Below are positions 1 to 7,875 of a stretch of DNA of 64,000 nucleotides, piece by piece. The notes under the pieces were generated by a model. The model was not told the origin of the DNA and ran no database searches. It saw nothing but the letters and a program-made list of their open reading frames with translations. Every line of letters begins with the position of its first letter. Position 1 is the first letter of the stretch. The position numbers and the translations under genes were made by a program. This DNA is from Lentzea sp. NBRC 105346 (GTDB taxonomy: Bacteria; Actinomycetota; Actinomycetes; Mycobacteriales; Pseudonocardiaceae), in contig NZ_BSTQ01000025.1 in assembly GCF_030269605.1 (NCBI RefSeq), positions 1 through 64,000 on the forward strand, given 5' to 3'.

Positions 1-9
1 GCCGGCTCC

Positions 10-33
10 GCCGGCAGATCACGATCTGCCGGC
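10..33. terminator. Short perfect hairpin, possible terminator
   Basis: Two 11-nt arms (10-20 and 23-33, core GCCGGCAGATC) pair perfectly around a 2-nt loop. There is no T-tract. It may end transcription of a gene left of the window; nothing else shows its role. Confidence 0.4.
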
Positions 34-115
34 CCAACAAGGGCTACCACACCGCACCCCAAGTCAAGCCCCAATCGCGTTCCGTACGTGCCCACCAGAC
101 GCGCCCCACTCTGGG

Positions 116-222
116 TGCGTGGTCGCCTCTTTGGCTGCCGGTGCCGTGCGTGGTTGCTTGGTTGGCTGCCGGGTTCCGTGCGTGGTCGCCAGCCTGGCTG
201 CCGGGTTCCGTGCGTGGTCGCC
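116..222. repeat. Tandem repeat, ~32-bp unit, about 3.3 copies
   Basis: A unit beginning TGGCTGCCGG and ending GCGTGGTCGCC occurs at 132-157 (diverged), 163-190 and 195-222. The last two copies are identical over 28 bases and start 32 bp apart. A partial copy of the unit end lies at 116-127. Confidence 0.75.
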
Positions 223-305
223 TTCGGCTCGGTCGCCGGACCCGCAGATGCCCAAATCGGCTCGCGCTCCGCGCATCGCCCGGACCCGGCCCATCCGACC
301 CGCGC

Positions 306-340
306 GAGTCGTACGTTCCCGGCCCCCGAGTCGTACGCTC
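306..340 (+). repeat. Two copies of a 22-bp-periodic GAGTCNTACNTTC motif
   Basis: GAGTCGTACGTTC at 306-318 and GAGTCGTACGCTC at 328-340 start exactly 22 bp apart. The same motif with the same 22-bp step recurs at 7819-7875 (plus strand) and 8796-8852 (minus strand), so this is a dispersed repeat family, not chance. Confidence 0.7.
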
Positions 341-607
341 CCGCCCCAGAACCGCTGGCCCCGGAACTGTCGGTCCCCCTCACTAGCCTGAGATACGGGG
401 GCAGCCCACACCCACGGCGCGCCGACATACCCCCAGCCGACCGTAGCGCCGAGGTCCGACAATCCCGGCCCACGCCAACCGCGAACCTGCCGCAGCTCAG
501 AGCAGCACGGGCTCCACCACCGCAGTCCCATACCGCGTCCGATACGAGTGCGCGCGGACGCGAGCAGGAATGAACGTCGATCAACCCCAGTCCTGGGGCC
601 AGGCCAG

Positions 608-2365
608 TCAGCTCACGGGCTCCACTAGCTGGGATCGGGCTTCCGGGGCGGCCGAGCGGACGGCGTCGGCCGCCTGGTCGTCGGGTTTCGTCTGCGACGC
701 CCGCTCGGCGTCCACACGGGCGTTGTAGACCTCGACCTCGCGCTTGATCGCGTCGTCGTCCCAGCCGAGGATCGGCGCGACGAGACGTGCCACGGCCTCC
801 GCCGAGTCGGCGCCTCGGTGCGGGTACTCGATCGAGATGCGGGTGCGCCGCGTCAGGACGTCCTCCAGGTGCATCGCGCCCTCGTGCGACGCCGCGTAGA
901 CGGCCTCGACCTGGAGGTAGTCCGGGGCGCCTGGGATCGGCTTCAGCAGGTCCGGAGTGCCCAGCGCCAGGACCTCGTGCACCAGCGAGCCGTAGCGGTC
1001 CAGCAGGTGCCGGACGCGGTACGGGTGCAGGCCGTGCCGGGCCGCCAGCTGGTCGGCCTGGTTGACCAGGGCGTGATAGCCGTCGGCACCTACCAGCGGC
1101 ACCTTGTCGGTGATGGAGGGCTGGATGCGGCCCGGTACGTCGACCGATGCCGCGTCCACGGCATCGGCGCCCATGACGCGGTACGTCGTGTACTTGCCGC
1201 CCGCGATGGCGACCAGACCCGGTGCGACGCGCGCTACGGCGTGCTCGCGCGAGAGCTTCGACGTCGACTCCGACTCGCCGGCGAGCAGGGGCCGCAGGCC
1301 GGCGTAGACGCCCTCGATGTCGTCGTGCTTCAACGGCGTGGCCAGCACGGAGTTCACGTGCTCGAGCAGGTAGTCGATGTCCTTCTTCGTCGCGGCGGGG
1401 TGCGCCAGGTCGAGGTTCCAGTCCGTGTCCGTGGTGCCGACGATCCAGTGGTTGCGCCACGGGATCACGAACAGCACGGACTTCTCGGTGCGCAGGATCA
1501 TCCCGGACTCGGCGACGATCCGGTCGCGCGGCACGACGATGTGCACGCCCTTCGACGCCCGCACGCGGAAGCGGCCGCGCGACCCGGAAAGCCGCTGCAG
1601 TTCGTCGGTCCACACGCCGGTCGCGTTGATCACCGCGTGCGCGCGCACCTCGGTCTCGCGGCCGTCCTCGACGTCGCGCACGCGGACGCCGGACACGCGG
1701 TCCGCCTCGCGCAGGAACTCGACGACCTGGGTCGAGGTCCGCACGACGGCGCCGTAGTGCGCGGCGGTGCGGCCGACCATCATCGTGTGCCGTGCGTCAT
1801 CGGCTTGTGCGTCGTAGTAACGGATTCCGCCGATGAGCACGTCGGGTTTCAACGCGGGCACCAGCCGTAGCGCGCCCGCACGCGTGAGGTGCTTCTGCCC
1901 CGGAACGGAGCGCGCGCCACCCATCGTGTCGTACAGGAACAGGCCGGCCGCCGTGTACGGCCGCTCCCACACGCGGTGGCTCAGCGGGTACAGGAACGGC
2001 ACCGGCTTCACGAGGTGCGGCGCGATGCGGTTGAGCATGAGTTCCCGCTCCCGCAACGCTTCTCGCACCAGACCGAACTCCAGCTGCTCCAGATAGCGCA
2101 GTCCACCGTGGAACAGCTTGCTGGACCGGCTGGACGTCCCGGACGCGAGGTCGCGCGCCTCGACGAGCGCCACCCGCAGGCCGCGGGTCGCCGCGTCGAG
2201 GGCGGCGCCCACACCGACCACACCACCGCCGACCACGACCAGGTCGAACGTCTCGGAACCGAGACGGGTCCACGACTCCTCGCGTTCGGCCGGACCCAGT
2301 CGACCGGTGACCGGGGGGCTCGCGGGGGTTTGCGGTGCTGCAGCTGCGTTCTTGCGCGTGGCCAC
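608..2365 (-). CDS. glpD: Aerobic glycerol-3-phosphate dehydrogenase
   Basis: FAD enzyme that oxidises sn-glycerol 3-phosphate to dihydroxyacetone phosphate and passes electrons to the quinone pool at the membrane. The 585-aa protein has the N-terminal Rossmann motif DLVVVGGGVVGVGAALDAA (residues ~40-60), the GlpD signature SGTSSRSSKLFHGGLRYLE, and a C-terminal helical domain. Length is usual for the family; the first ~35 residues are a poorly conserved Ala/Pro-rich extension. It is transcribed away from glpF-glpK across a 230-bp gap, so the three genes probably share a glycerol-responsive control region. M. tuberculosis glpD2 likewise sits beside lpdA, as here with one insertion between them. 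Confidence 0.95.
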   Translation of the reverse strand: MATRKNAAAAPQTPASPPVTGRLGPAEREESWTRLGSETFDLVVVGGGVVGVGAALDAATRGLRVALVEARDLASGTSSRSSKLFHGGLRYLEQLEFGLVREALRERELMLNRIAPHLVKPVPFLYPLSHRVWERPYTAAGLFLYDTMGGARSVPGQKHLTRAGALRLVPALKPDVLIGGIRYYDAQADDARHTMMVGRTAAHYGAVVRTSTQVVEFLREADRVSGVRVRDVEDGRETEVRAHAVINATGVWTDELQRLSGSRGRFRVRASKGVHIVVPRDRIVAESGMILRTEKSVLFVIPWRNHWIVGTTDTDWNLDLAHPAATKKDIDYLLEHVNSVLATPLKHDDIEGVYAGLRPLLAGESESTSKLSREHAVARVAPGLVAIAGGKYTTYRVMGADAVDAASVDVPGRIQPSITDKVPLVGADGYHALVNQADQLAARHGLHPYRVRHLLDRYGSLVHEVLALGTPDLLKPIPGAPDYLQVEAVYAASHEGAMHLEDVLTRRTRISIEYPHRGADSAEAVARLVAPILGWDDDAIKREVEVYNARVDAERASQTKPDDQAADAVRSAAPEARSQLVEPVS

Positions 2366-2595
2366 GACAGACGCCTCCCTGTGCCGACTCGCGGCTCACG
2401 TTACCTGCAGCAACACGGGTTCGCCCACGGGTGAGGGCGCCAGGTCCCAATGGCCCAAAAACGACCCCTCCTCAGGTGGTTGGCATGGACAACTGATCAG
2501 CGGGAGAAGTAGCGTCCGAGCACATTGTGGGGTGGGCAGCGCGGCCGGACCCGGACAGTGCGCTCCTGCCTGACCAGGCAACAGGAGGTCGGCGA

Positions 2596-3336
2596 ATGAG
2601 TTTGGGCGCGATCTTCGTTTGGGAGACGCTCGGTACGGCGTTCCTCATCCTGCTCGGCGCCGGCGTGGTGGCGAACGTGGTCCTCAAGGACACGCTCGGC
2701 AGCGCCGGAGGATGGCTCCTCATCAACTTCGGCTGGGGTTTCGCGGTCTTCGCGGGCGCCAGCGTGGCCGCCCCCAGTGGGGCACACATCAACCCCGCGG
2801 TGACGTTCAGCCTGGCGATCGCGGACAAGCTCGAGTGGAACAAGGTTCCCGTCTACTGGGCCGGACAGATGCTCGGCGCGTTCATCGGCGCGGTGCTCGC
2901 GTGGCTGGCCTACAAGGCGCAGTTCGACGCGCACGACGAGCCGCAGAACACCAGAGGCATCTTCTGCACCGGGCCCACGATCCCCAGCGTGCCGTGGAAC
3001 CTCGTCACGGAGATCCTGGGCACCTTCGTGCTCATGCTGTGGATCCTCGTCAGCCCCGGCACGAAGATGGGCCCGGAAGGCATCCCGCAGTTCGGCAACT
3101 CGGCGCTGGGCTACGCGGCCGTGGCGTTCGTCGTCATCGGCATCGGCAACTCGCTCGGTGGTCCGACGGGTTATGCGATCAACCCGGCGCGTGACCTCGG
3201 TCCTCGCATCGCGTACGCGGTGCTTCCCATCAACGGCAAGGGTTCCGCTGAGTGGGGCTACTCCTGGATTCCGGTGGTGGGCCCGCTCATCGGTGGCGCT
3301 CTCGCCGCGTTGCTGTACCTGATTCTCCCGGTCTGA
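2596..3336 (+). CDS. glpF: Glycerol facilitator (aquaglyceroporin, MIP family)
   Basis: Membrane channel for glycerol entry. The 247-aa protein has six hydrophobic segments and both pore half-helix motifs: NPA at residues 66-68 and NPARD at 196-200; the Asp after the second motif is typical of glycerol channels rather than strict water channels. The ATG at 2596 is chosen because AGGAGG lies 8-9 nt upstream; a longer in-frame reading from 2527 has no such site. A small inverted repeat TGCCTG-AC-CAGGCA (2567-2580) sits just before the ribosome binding site and could be an operator. glpK follows 13 bp downstream. Confidence 0.95.
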   Translation: MSLGAIFVWETLGTAFLILLGAGVVANVVLKDTLGSAGGWLLINFGWGFAVFAGASVAAPSGAHINPAVTFSLAIADKLEWNKVPVYWAGQMLGAFIGAVLAWLAYKAQFDAHDEPQNTRGIFCTGPTIPSVPWNLVTEILGTFVLMLWILVSPGTKMGPEGIPQFGNSALGYAAVAFVVIGIGNSLGGPTGYAINPARDLGPRIAYAVLPINGKGSAEWGYSWIPVVGPLIGGALAALLYLILPV

Positions 3337-3349
3337 AAGGAAGTCGGTA

Positions 3350-4858
3350 ATGCCCCAGTACGTGGCCGCCATCGACCAGGGCACGACGTCGACGCGCTGC
3401 ATGATCTTCGACCACTCCGGCCGGGTGGTGTCGGTCGACCAGAAGGAACACGAGCAGATCTTCCCGAAAGCGGGCTGGGTCGAGCACGACCCGATGGAGG
3501 TCTGGACGAACACCCGCCAGGTCGCCGCGGGCGCGCTCGCCAAGGCCGACCTGTCGACCGGCGACATCGTGGCCGTCGGCATCACCAACCAGCGCGAGAC
3601 GTCGGTGGTGTGGGACAAGAACACCGGCGAGCCCGTCTACAACGCGATCGTCTGGCAGGACACGCGCACCGACAAGATCGTGCAGGAGCTCGGTGCGCTC
3701 GGCGGCGGGCAGGAGCGCTACCGCTCGAAGGTCGGTCTGCCGCTCGCGACCTACTTCTCCGGCCCCAAGATCCGGTGGATCCTCGACAACGTCGAGGGCG
3801 CACGGGAGAAGGCCGAAGCGGGCGACCTGTTGTTCGGCAACATGGACACGTGGGTCCTGTGGAACATGACCGGCGGGACGGACGGTGGCGTGCACGTCAC
3901 GGACCCGACCAACGCGTCGCGCACCATGTTGATGGACCTCGACACGTTGCAGTGGGACTCCGGCATCGCCGCGGACATGGGCATCCCGATGTCCATGCTC
4001 CCGGAGATCCGTTCGTCGTCGGAGATCTACGGCAACGTCCGGGAGAAGGGCGCCCTCGCGGGCGTGCCGATCTCGGGCATCCTCGGCGACCAGCAGGCCG
4101 CGACGTTCGGCCAGGCCTGCCTGTCGCCCGGTGAGGCCAAGAACACTTATGGCACCGGCAACTTCGTGCTGCTGAACACCGGCACCGAGAAGGTCATGTC
4201 GCAGAACGGTTTGCTCACCACGGTCTGCTACAAGATCGGCTCCGATGCCGCCGTGTACGCGCTGGAGGGTTCCATCGCGGTCACGGGTTCGTTGGTGCAG
4301 TGGCTGCGCGACAACCTCGGCATGATCACGACGGCGTCGGAGATCGAGGAGCACGCGCGGTCCGTCGAGGACAACGGCGGCGCGTACTTCGTGCCGGCGT
4401 TCTCCGGCCTTTTCGCGCCGTACTGGCGATCCGACGCGCGCGGCGCGATCGTCGGCCTGACCCGGTACGTCAACAAGGGCCACCTGGCGCGGGCCGTGCT
4501 GGAGGCGACTGCCTTCCAGACGCGCGAGGTGATCGACGCGATGAACGCGGACTCGGGTGTCGCGCTGACGTCGTTGAAGGTCGACGGCGGCATGGTCGTC
4601 AACGAGCTGCTCATGCAGTTCCAGGCGGACATCCTCGGCGTGCCCGTGATCCGTCCCGTCGTCGCGGAGACGACCGCTCTCGGTGCCGCCTATGCGGCCG
4701 GGCTCGCGGTCGACTTCTGGAAGGGCGAGGACGACATCCGCAACAACTGGGCCCAGGACAAGGAATGGGACCCGCAGATGGACGAGTCCACCCGCGAGTC
4801 CCAGTACGCCAACTGGAAGAAGGCTGTCACGAAGACCTTCGACTGGGTCGAGGACTGA
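3350..4858 (+). CDS. glpK: Glycerol kinase
   Basis: Phosphorylates glycerol to glycerol 3-phosphate in the cytoplasm, trapping what GlpF admits and feeding GlpD. The 502-aa protein starts with the FGGY-kinase ATP-binding segment AAIDQGTTSTRCMIFD and has VAVGITNQRET, the substrate region around NAIVWQDTRT, and the C-terminal signature VDGGMVVNELLMQFQADIL. Length is normal. An AAGGAAG ribosome binding site lies 6 nt before the ATG. It forms an operon with glpF and ends 4 bp before the stop of the convergent gene at 4863. Confidence 0.97.
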   Translation: MPQYVAAIDQGTTSTRCMIFDHSGRVVSVDQKEHEQIFPKAGWVEHDPMEVWTNTRQVAAGALAKADLSTGDIVAVGITNQRETSVVWDKNTGEPVYNAIVWQDTRTDKIVQELGALGGGQERYRSKVGLPLATYFSGPKIRWILDNVEGAREKAEAGDLLFGNMDTWVLWNMTGGTDGGVHVTDPTNASRTMLMDLDTLQWDSGIAADMGIPMSMLPEIRSSSEIYGNVREKGALAGVPISGILGDQQAATFGQACLSPGEAKNTYGTGNFVLLNTGTEKVMSQNGLLTTVCYKIGSDAAVYALEGSIAVTGSLVQWLRDNLGMITTASEIEEHARSVEDNGGAYFVPAFSGLFAPYWRSDARGAIVGLTRYVNKGHLARAVLEATAFQTREVIDAMNADSGVALTSLKVDGGMVVNELLMQFQADILGVPVIRPVVAETTALGAAYAAGLAVDFWKGEDDIRNNWAQDKEWDPQMDESTRESQYANWKKAVTKTFDWVED

Positions 4859-4862
4859 GGTT

Positions 4863-5252
4863 CTAGGCCGTTCCGCCGCCACCGGTCTGGGGCGGGCCCA
4901 CGGGCCTGACCTTGACCTGTGGCTGCGGTTTCGGCTGTGGCTTTGGTTGCGGTGTAGGGGGTTTCTTGGGCAGGACGGTGATCGAGCTCTTGATCTCGTT
5001 CGCTCTCGCGCACCTGCTCACGACTTCGTAGGTGCCGGGTGTGTCCACGATCGTCGCGGTGAACGTCCTGAACTCGATCTTCGCGTACCCGCCCACGAAC
5101 GCGTCCGACCGCATCATGACGAGTGGCAGTTCGTTCTGGCCGCAGGCGATCGTGCCCGAGTAGGTGTCGCCCGCGTAGACCTCGTTTTGTGCGTAGGCGG
5201 TGCCGGACATCGCGAGCGAACCCGCGACGGCCAGTGCCAATGCCAGTTTCAT
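4863..5252 (-). CDS. Small secreted protein, candidate sortase partner
   Basis: Unrecognised 129-aa exported protein. Residues 1-21 form a clear signal peptide ending AYA-Q. The mature part has two Cys (in TIACGQ and VVSRCAR), which could form a disulfide. From about residue 96 it changes to a Lys/Pro/Gln linker of PKPQPKPQ type and ends in PVGPPQTGGGGTA. The PPQTG string recalls an LPXTG sorting motif, but no hydrophobic segment or basic tail follows it. The gene lies 10 bp downstream of a class F sortase gene on the same strand, so co-transcription is likely. That it is a sortase substrate is inference. Confidence 0.75.
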   Translation of the reverse strand: MKLALALAVAGSLAMSGTAYAQNEVYAGDTYSGTIACGQNELPLVMMRSDAFVGGYAKIEFRTFTATIVDTPGTYEVVSRCARANEIKSSITVLPKKPPTPQPKPQPKPQPQVKVRPVGPPQTGGGGTA

Positions 5253-5262
5253 CTCTTCCCCC

Positions 5263-5793
5263 TCAGCTGAGCGTCGCGTAGATGATGACGTTGTCGCGGT
5301 AGCTGCGCGCGGCGCGGTCGAAGCTCCCGCCGCAGGTGATCAACCGCAGTTCCGGCTCCGCGGTGTCCCCGTACACCGCGTCCGTCGGGAACTGGTCCTT
5401 CGGCACCTGGTTCACCTGCCGCACCAGGAATCTCTTGGTCTGTCCGTCTGTTGTGGACACTTCGATGACGTCTTGCGGCTTCAGCTCGCGCAGGCGGAAG
5501 AACACGCCGGCCTGCTGGTTGCCGTCGACGTGACCGAGCACGACGGCCGGGCCTGTCTCGCCCGGTTTGGGCCCGTTGCGGTACCAGCCCGCCTGCATGG
5601 GCGTCTCCACCGGCGGCACCTCCACCGTGCCGTCGGCGTTGAGTCCCAGCGGGACGAGCGACGAGCGCACGTCGATCTTCGGAATCCGGAGCTCGGCCGG
5701 TTCCGATTGCGCTTGTGGTTGCGGTTGTTGTTTGTCGGCACAGCCGCCGAAGAACAGCACGACGCTCAGTGCCGCGTGTAATGCGCGGCGCAT
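5263..5793 (-). CDS. Class F sortase
   Basis: Predicted cysteine transpeptidase on the outer membrane face. The 176-aa protein has an N-terminal hydrophobic segment ending FFGGC (Cys18), either a weak lipobox or a plain anchor; a short Pro/Gln linker; and a sortase domain from residue ~35. Catalytic residues are visible: His88 in VVLGHVDG, Cys154 in LITCGG (TLXTC-like) and Arg166 in SYRDN. Size and the short N-terminus fit class F. It is first in a two-gene unit with the secreted protein downstream. Two GntR-like operators lie just upstream of its start (5811-5870), so control by a GntR/HutC-family repressor is likely. Confidence 0.9.
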   Translation of the reverse strand: MRRALHAALSVVLFFGGCADKQQPQPQAQSEPAELRIPKIDVRSSLVPLGLNADGTVEVPPVETPMQAGWYRNGPKPGETGPAVVLGHVDGNQQAGVFFRLRELKPQDVIEVSTTDGQTKRFLVRQVNQVPKDQFPTDAVYGDTAEPELRLITCGGSFDRAARSYRDNVIIYATLS

Positions 5794-5810
5794 GTGGACA
5801 CCCCAAGACA

Positions 5811-5840
5811 GTGCAATACTGGACTAGTCCAGTATTGCAC
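5811..5840. promoter_or_regulatory. 30-bp perfect palindrome, GntR/HutC-type operator
   Basis: All 30 bases are self-complementary; the core is ATACTGGACTAGTCCAGTAT. It lies 18-47 bp upstream of the sortase start codon, a promoter position. The core resembles the dre site bound by DasR-type regulators (ACTGGTCTAGACCAGT, from memory). It could also fold as a terminator of lpdA, but no T-tract follows. Confidence 0.6.
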
Positions 5841-5848
5841 CTGGGGTC

Positions 5849-5870
5849 GATACTGGTCTAGTCCAGATCG
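5849..5870. promoter_or_regulatory. Second GntR/HutC-like operator overlapping the lpdA stop
   Basis: The sequence ATACTGGTCTAGTCCAGAT is an imperfect palindrome with the same half-site as the neighbouring 30-bp palindrome. The two centres are 34 bp apart, about three helical turns. It overlaps the last codons and stop of lpdA. Its left half matches the recalled dre consensus better than the first site does. Confidence 0.5.
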
Positions 5871-7261
5871 TCGTGGCGCATGAGCTGGCGGCCGGCCTCG
5901 GTGATCGAGCCGGAGAGCGAGGGGTAGACCGAGAAGGTCGTGGCCAGGTGCTCGACCGTGAGCTGGTTCTGCACCGCGAGAGCGATCGGCAGGATCAGCT
6001 CGCTGGCGGTCGGCGCGACGACGACGCCACCGATGACCACGCCGGTCGCCGGGCGGCAGAACAGCTTTACGAAGCCGCGGCGCAGGCCCTCCATCTTGGC
6101 GCGCGGGTTCGTGGCCAGCGGCAGCATGATCGTGCGGGCCGGGACCTCGCCGGCGTCGATCGCCTGCTGGCTGATGCCGACGGTCGCGATCTCGGGGTTG
6201 GTGAAGACGTTCGCGGCGACGGTCTTGAGCTTGATCGGGCTGACGCCCTCGCCCAGGGCGTGCCACATGGCGATGCGGCCCTGCATCGCGGCTACCGATG
6301 CGAGGAGGAGCACGCCGGTGCAGTCACCTGCGGCGTAGACGCCGCTGACGTTGGTCCTGGACACCCGGTCGACCGGGATGTAGCCGCCACGCCCGAGCTC
6401 GATACCGATCTTGTCGAGGCCGATGTCGTTCGTGTTCGGGACGGAACCGACCGTCATGAGGGCGTGGCTGGCCTCGATGGTGCGGCCGTCCTCGAGGTGG
6501 ATCAGGACGCCGTCGCCGGTGTTCTCGACGCGGTCGGCGCGGGCGTGCTTGACGACGGCCGTGCCGCGTTCGGCGAAGACGTCCTCGAGGACCGCGGCGG
6601 CGTCGGCGTCCTCGTGCGGCAGGACGCGGTCGCGGCTGGAGACCATCGTGACCTTGACGCCCATCTCGGTGTAGGCGCTGGCGAACTCCACACCGGTCAC
6701 ACCGGAGCCGATCACGGCGAGGTGCTCGGGGAGTTCGGGCAGGTCGTAGATCTGGCGCCAGGTGAGGATGCGCTTGCCGTCCGGCTCGGCGCCGTTGAGG
6801 ACACGCGGGGTGGCGCCGGTGGCGACGAGGACGACGTCTGCGTTGAGGATCTCCTCGGTGCCGTCGTTCTTGATCGCCGTGACGCTGTGCTGGGCGAGGC
6901 CCTTGCTCGTGTCGCAGAACTTGGCGCGGCCGTTGATCAGGCGGACGCCTTCACGCTGGAGGCGCGCCCGGACGTCGGCCGACTGGGCGAGCGCGAGGCC
7001 CTTGACCCGTCCGTGGACGACCGGCAGGTTGACGGTCGCCGTGTCGTTGTTCGTCTGAATGCCCAGCTCACCGGCGTTGCGGAAGGCGGATCGCGCCCCC
7101 GCCGACGCGATGAAGGTCTTGCTCGGGACGCAGTCGTAGAGGACGCACGCGCCGCCGGCGCCGTCGTTCTCGACGACCGTCACGTCCGCGCCGTGTTGCG
7201 CGGCGACCAGAGCTGCCTCGTAACCTGCGGGTCCGCCGCCCATGATGACGATGCGGGTCAC
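5858..7261 (-). CDS. lpdA: NAD(P)H quinone reductase of the LpdA/flavoprotein disulfide reductase family
   Basis: Flavoprotein of the lipoamide dehydrogenase fold, here probably an NAD(P)H:quinone reductase. The 467-aa protein has the FAD motif VIMGGGPAGYEAA, the redox pair Cys39/Cys44 in GGACVLYDCVPSK, a second Rossmann motif AVIGSGVTGVEFA and the ATG-type segment AAGDCTGV. The C-terminus reads SVYPSLSGSITEA, where true lipoamide dehydrogenases carry the His-Glu dyad of HPTLSE; that loss fits M. tuberculosis LpdA (Rv3303c), which reduces quinones. The downstream neighbour of Rv3303c in M. tuberculosis, a gamma-glutamylcyclotransferase-like gene, is also adjacent here. Confidence 0.9.
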   Translation of the reverse strand: MTRIVIMGGGPAGYEAALVAAQHGADVTVVENDGAGGACVLYDCVPSKTFIASAGARSAFRNAGELGIQTNNDTATVNLPVVHGRVKGLALAQSADVRARLQREGVRLINGRAKFCDTSKGLAQHSVTAIKNDGTEEILNADVVLVATGATPRVLNGAEPDGKRILTWRQIYDLPELPEHLAVIGSGVTGVEFASAYTEMGVKVTMVSSRDRVLPHEDADAAAVLEDVFAERGTAVVKHARADRVENTGDGVLIHLEDGRTIEASHALMTVGSVPNTNDIGLDKIGIELGRGGYIPVDRVSRTNVSGVYAAGDCTGVLLLASVAAMQGRIAMWHALGEGVSPIKLKTVAANVFTNPEIATVGISQQAIDAGEVPARTIMLPLATNPRAKMEGLRRGFVKLFCRPATGVVIGGVVVAPTASELILPIALAVQNQLTVEHLATTFSVYPSLSGSITEAGRQLMRHDDLD

Positions 7262-7370
7262 GATCAGTCCCCTCGTTAGGTGCCTTTTTCGCCGCGCTCA
7301 CCGTACGCGGTCCGTGTCGCCCGGTCTTCCGGTACCCGATGCTGATCGTTGGGTCGCTACGCTGTCGGAC

Positions 7371-7820
7371 GTGCCGCTCTATGCCGCGTACGGGTCGAAC
7401 ATGGATCCGAACCAGATGATGGAGCGAGCCCCGTACTCCCCCATGGCGGGGACCGGCTGGCTCGTCGGTTGGCGTCTGACGTTCGGTGGCGAGGACCTCG
7501 GCTGGGAGGGCGCGCTCGCCACCATCGTCGAGGACCCCGACGCGCAGACGTTCTGCGTGCTCTACGACGTCTCGCCGCGCGACGAGTCGCGCCTGGACCG
7601 CTGGGAGGGCGCGCTCGGTCTGTACCGCAAGATCCGCCTGCGAGTCCAAACGCTGGAGGGCTCGGTAGTCGCCTGGCTCTACGTCCTGGACGCCTACGAG
7701 GGCGGACTCCCCAGCGCCCGCTACATCGGAGTGGTAGCGGACGCCGCCGAATCCGCCGGCGCCCCAGACGATTACGTAGCCGACCTCCGAACCCGCCCCT
7801 GCCGAGGCATCGGCCCCTGA
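7371..7820 (+). CDS. Gamma-glutamylcyclotransferase-like (AIG2 fold) protein
   Basis: The 149-aa protein opens with the family loop LYAAYGSNM, which binds the gamma-glutamyl substrate; the AIG2/GGCT fold follows, with an acidic segment DESRLDRWEG typical of the family. The GTG at 7371 starts the conserved region exactly; longer upstream readings add unrelated residues. It is divergent from lpdA with a 109-bp gap. M. tuberculosis Rv3304 has the same opening and place, as I recall. The exact substrate cannot be told from sequence. Confidence 0.85.
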   Translation: MPLYAAYGSNMDPNQMMERAPYSPMAGTGWLVGWRLTFGGEDLGWEGALATIVEDPDAQTFCVLYDVSPRDESRLDRWEGALGLYRKIRLRVQTLEGSVVAWLYVLDAYEGGLPSARYIGVVADAAESAGAPDDYVADLRTRPCRGIGP

Positions 7821-7875
7821 GTCCCACTTTCAGACAGGGCGAGTCCTACGTTCCGACACCCTGAGTTCTACCTTC
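7819..7875 (+). repeat. Three 22-bp-spaced GAGTYCYACNTTC repeats (left flank of nuclease gene)
   Basis: Copies start at 7819 (GAGTCCCACTTTC), 7841 (GAGTCCTACGTTC) and 7863 (GAGTTCTACCTTC), exactly 22 bp apart. The nuclease gene at 7830-8780 ends inside this array, so its last ~15 residues are encoded by repeat DNA. Copies of opposite orientation lie at the other end of that gene. Confidence 0.85.

Larger units (their letters stand above)
34..607. other. Gene-free stretch with repeats
   Basis: The open frames here overlap each other on both strands, are rich in Arg, Pro and Ala, have no recognisable domain and are built partly from repeated DNA. I call no gene. The stretch holds a ~32-bp tandem repeat (116-222) and two 13-bp motifs 22 bp apart (306-340), listed separately. 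It lies downstream of glpD, whose stop codon is at 608. Confidence 0.5.

Noticed and set aside
3287..4882. 531-codon minus-strand frame over glpK.
   Set aside because: Antisense shadow of glpK created by high third-position GC; no domain, Arg/Val/Asp-rich composition.
5811..5840. 30-bp palindrome as the terminator of lpdA.
   Set aside because: Possible, but there is no T-tract, a related imperfect copy lies 34 bp away, and both sit at the sortase promoter; paired operators explain this better.
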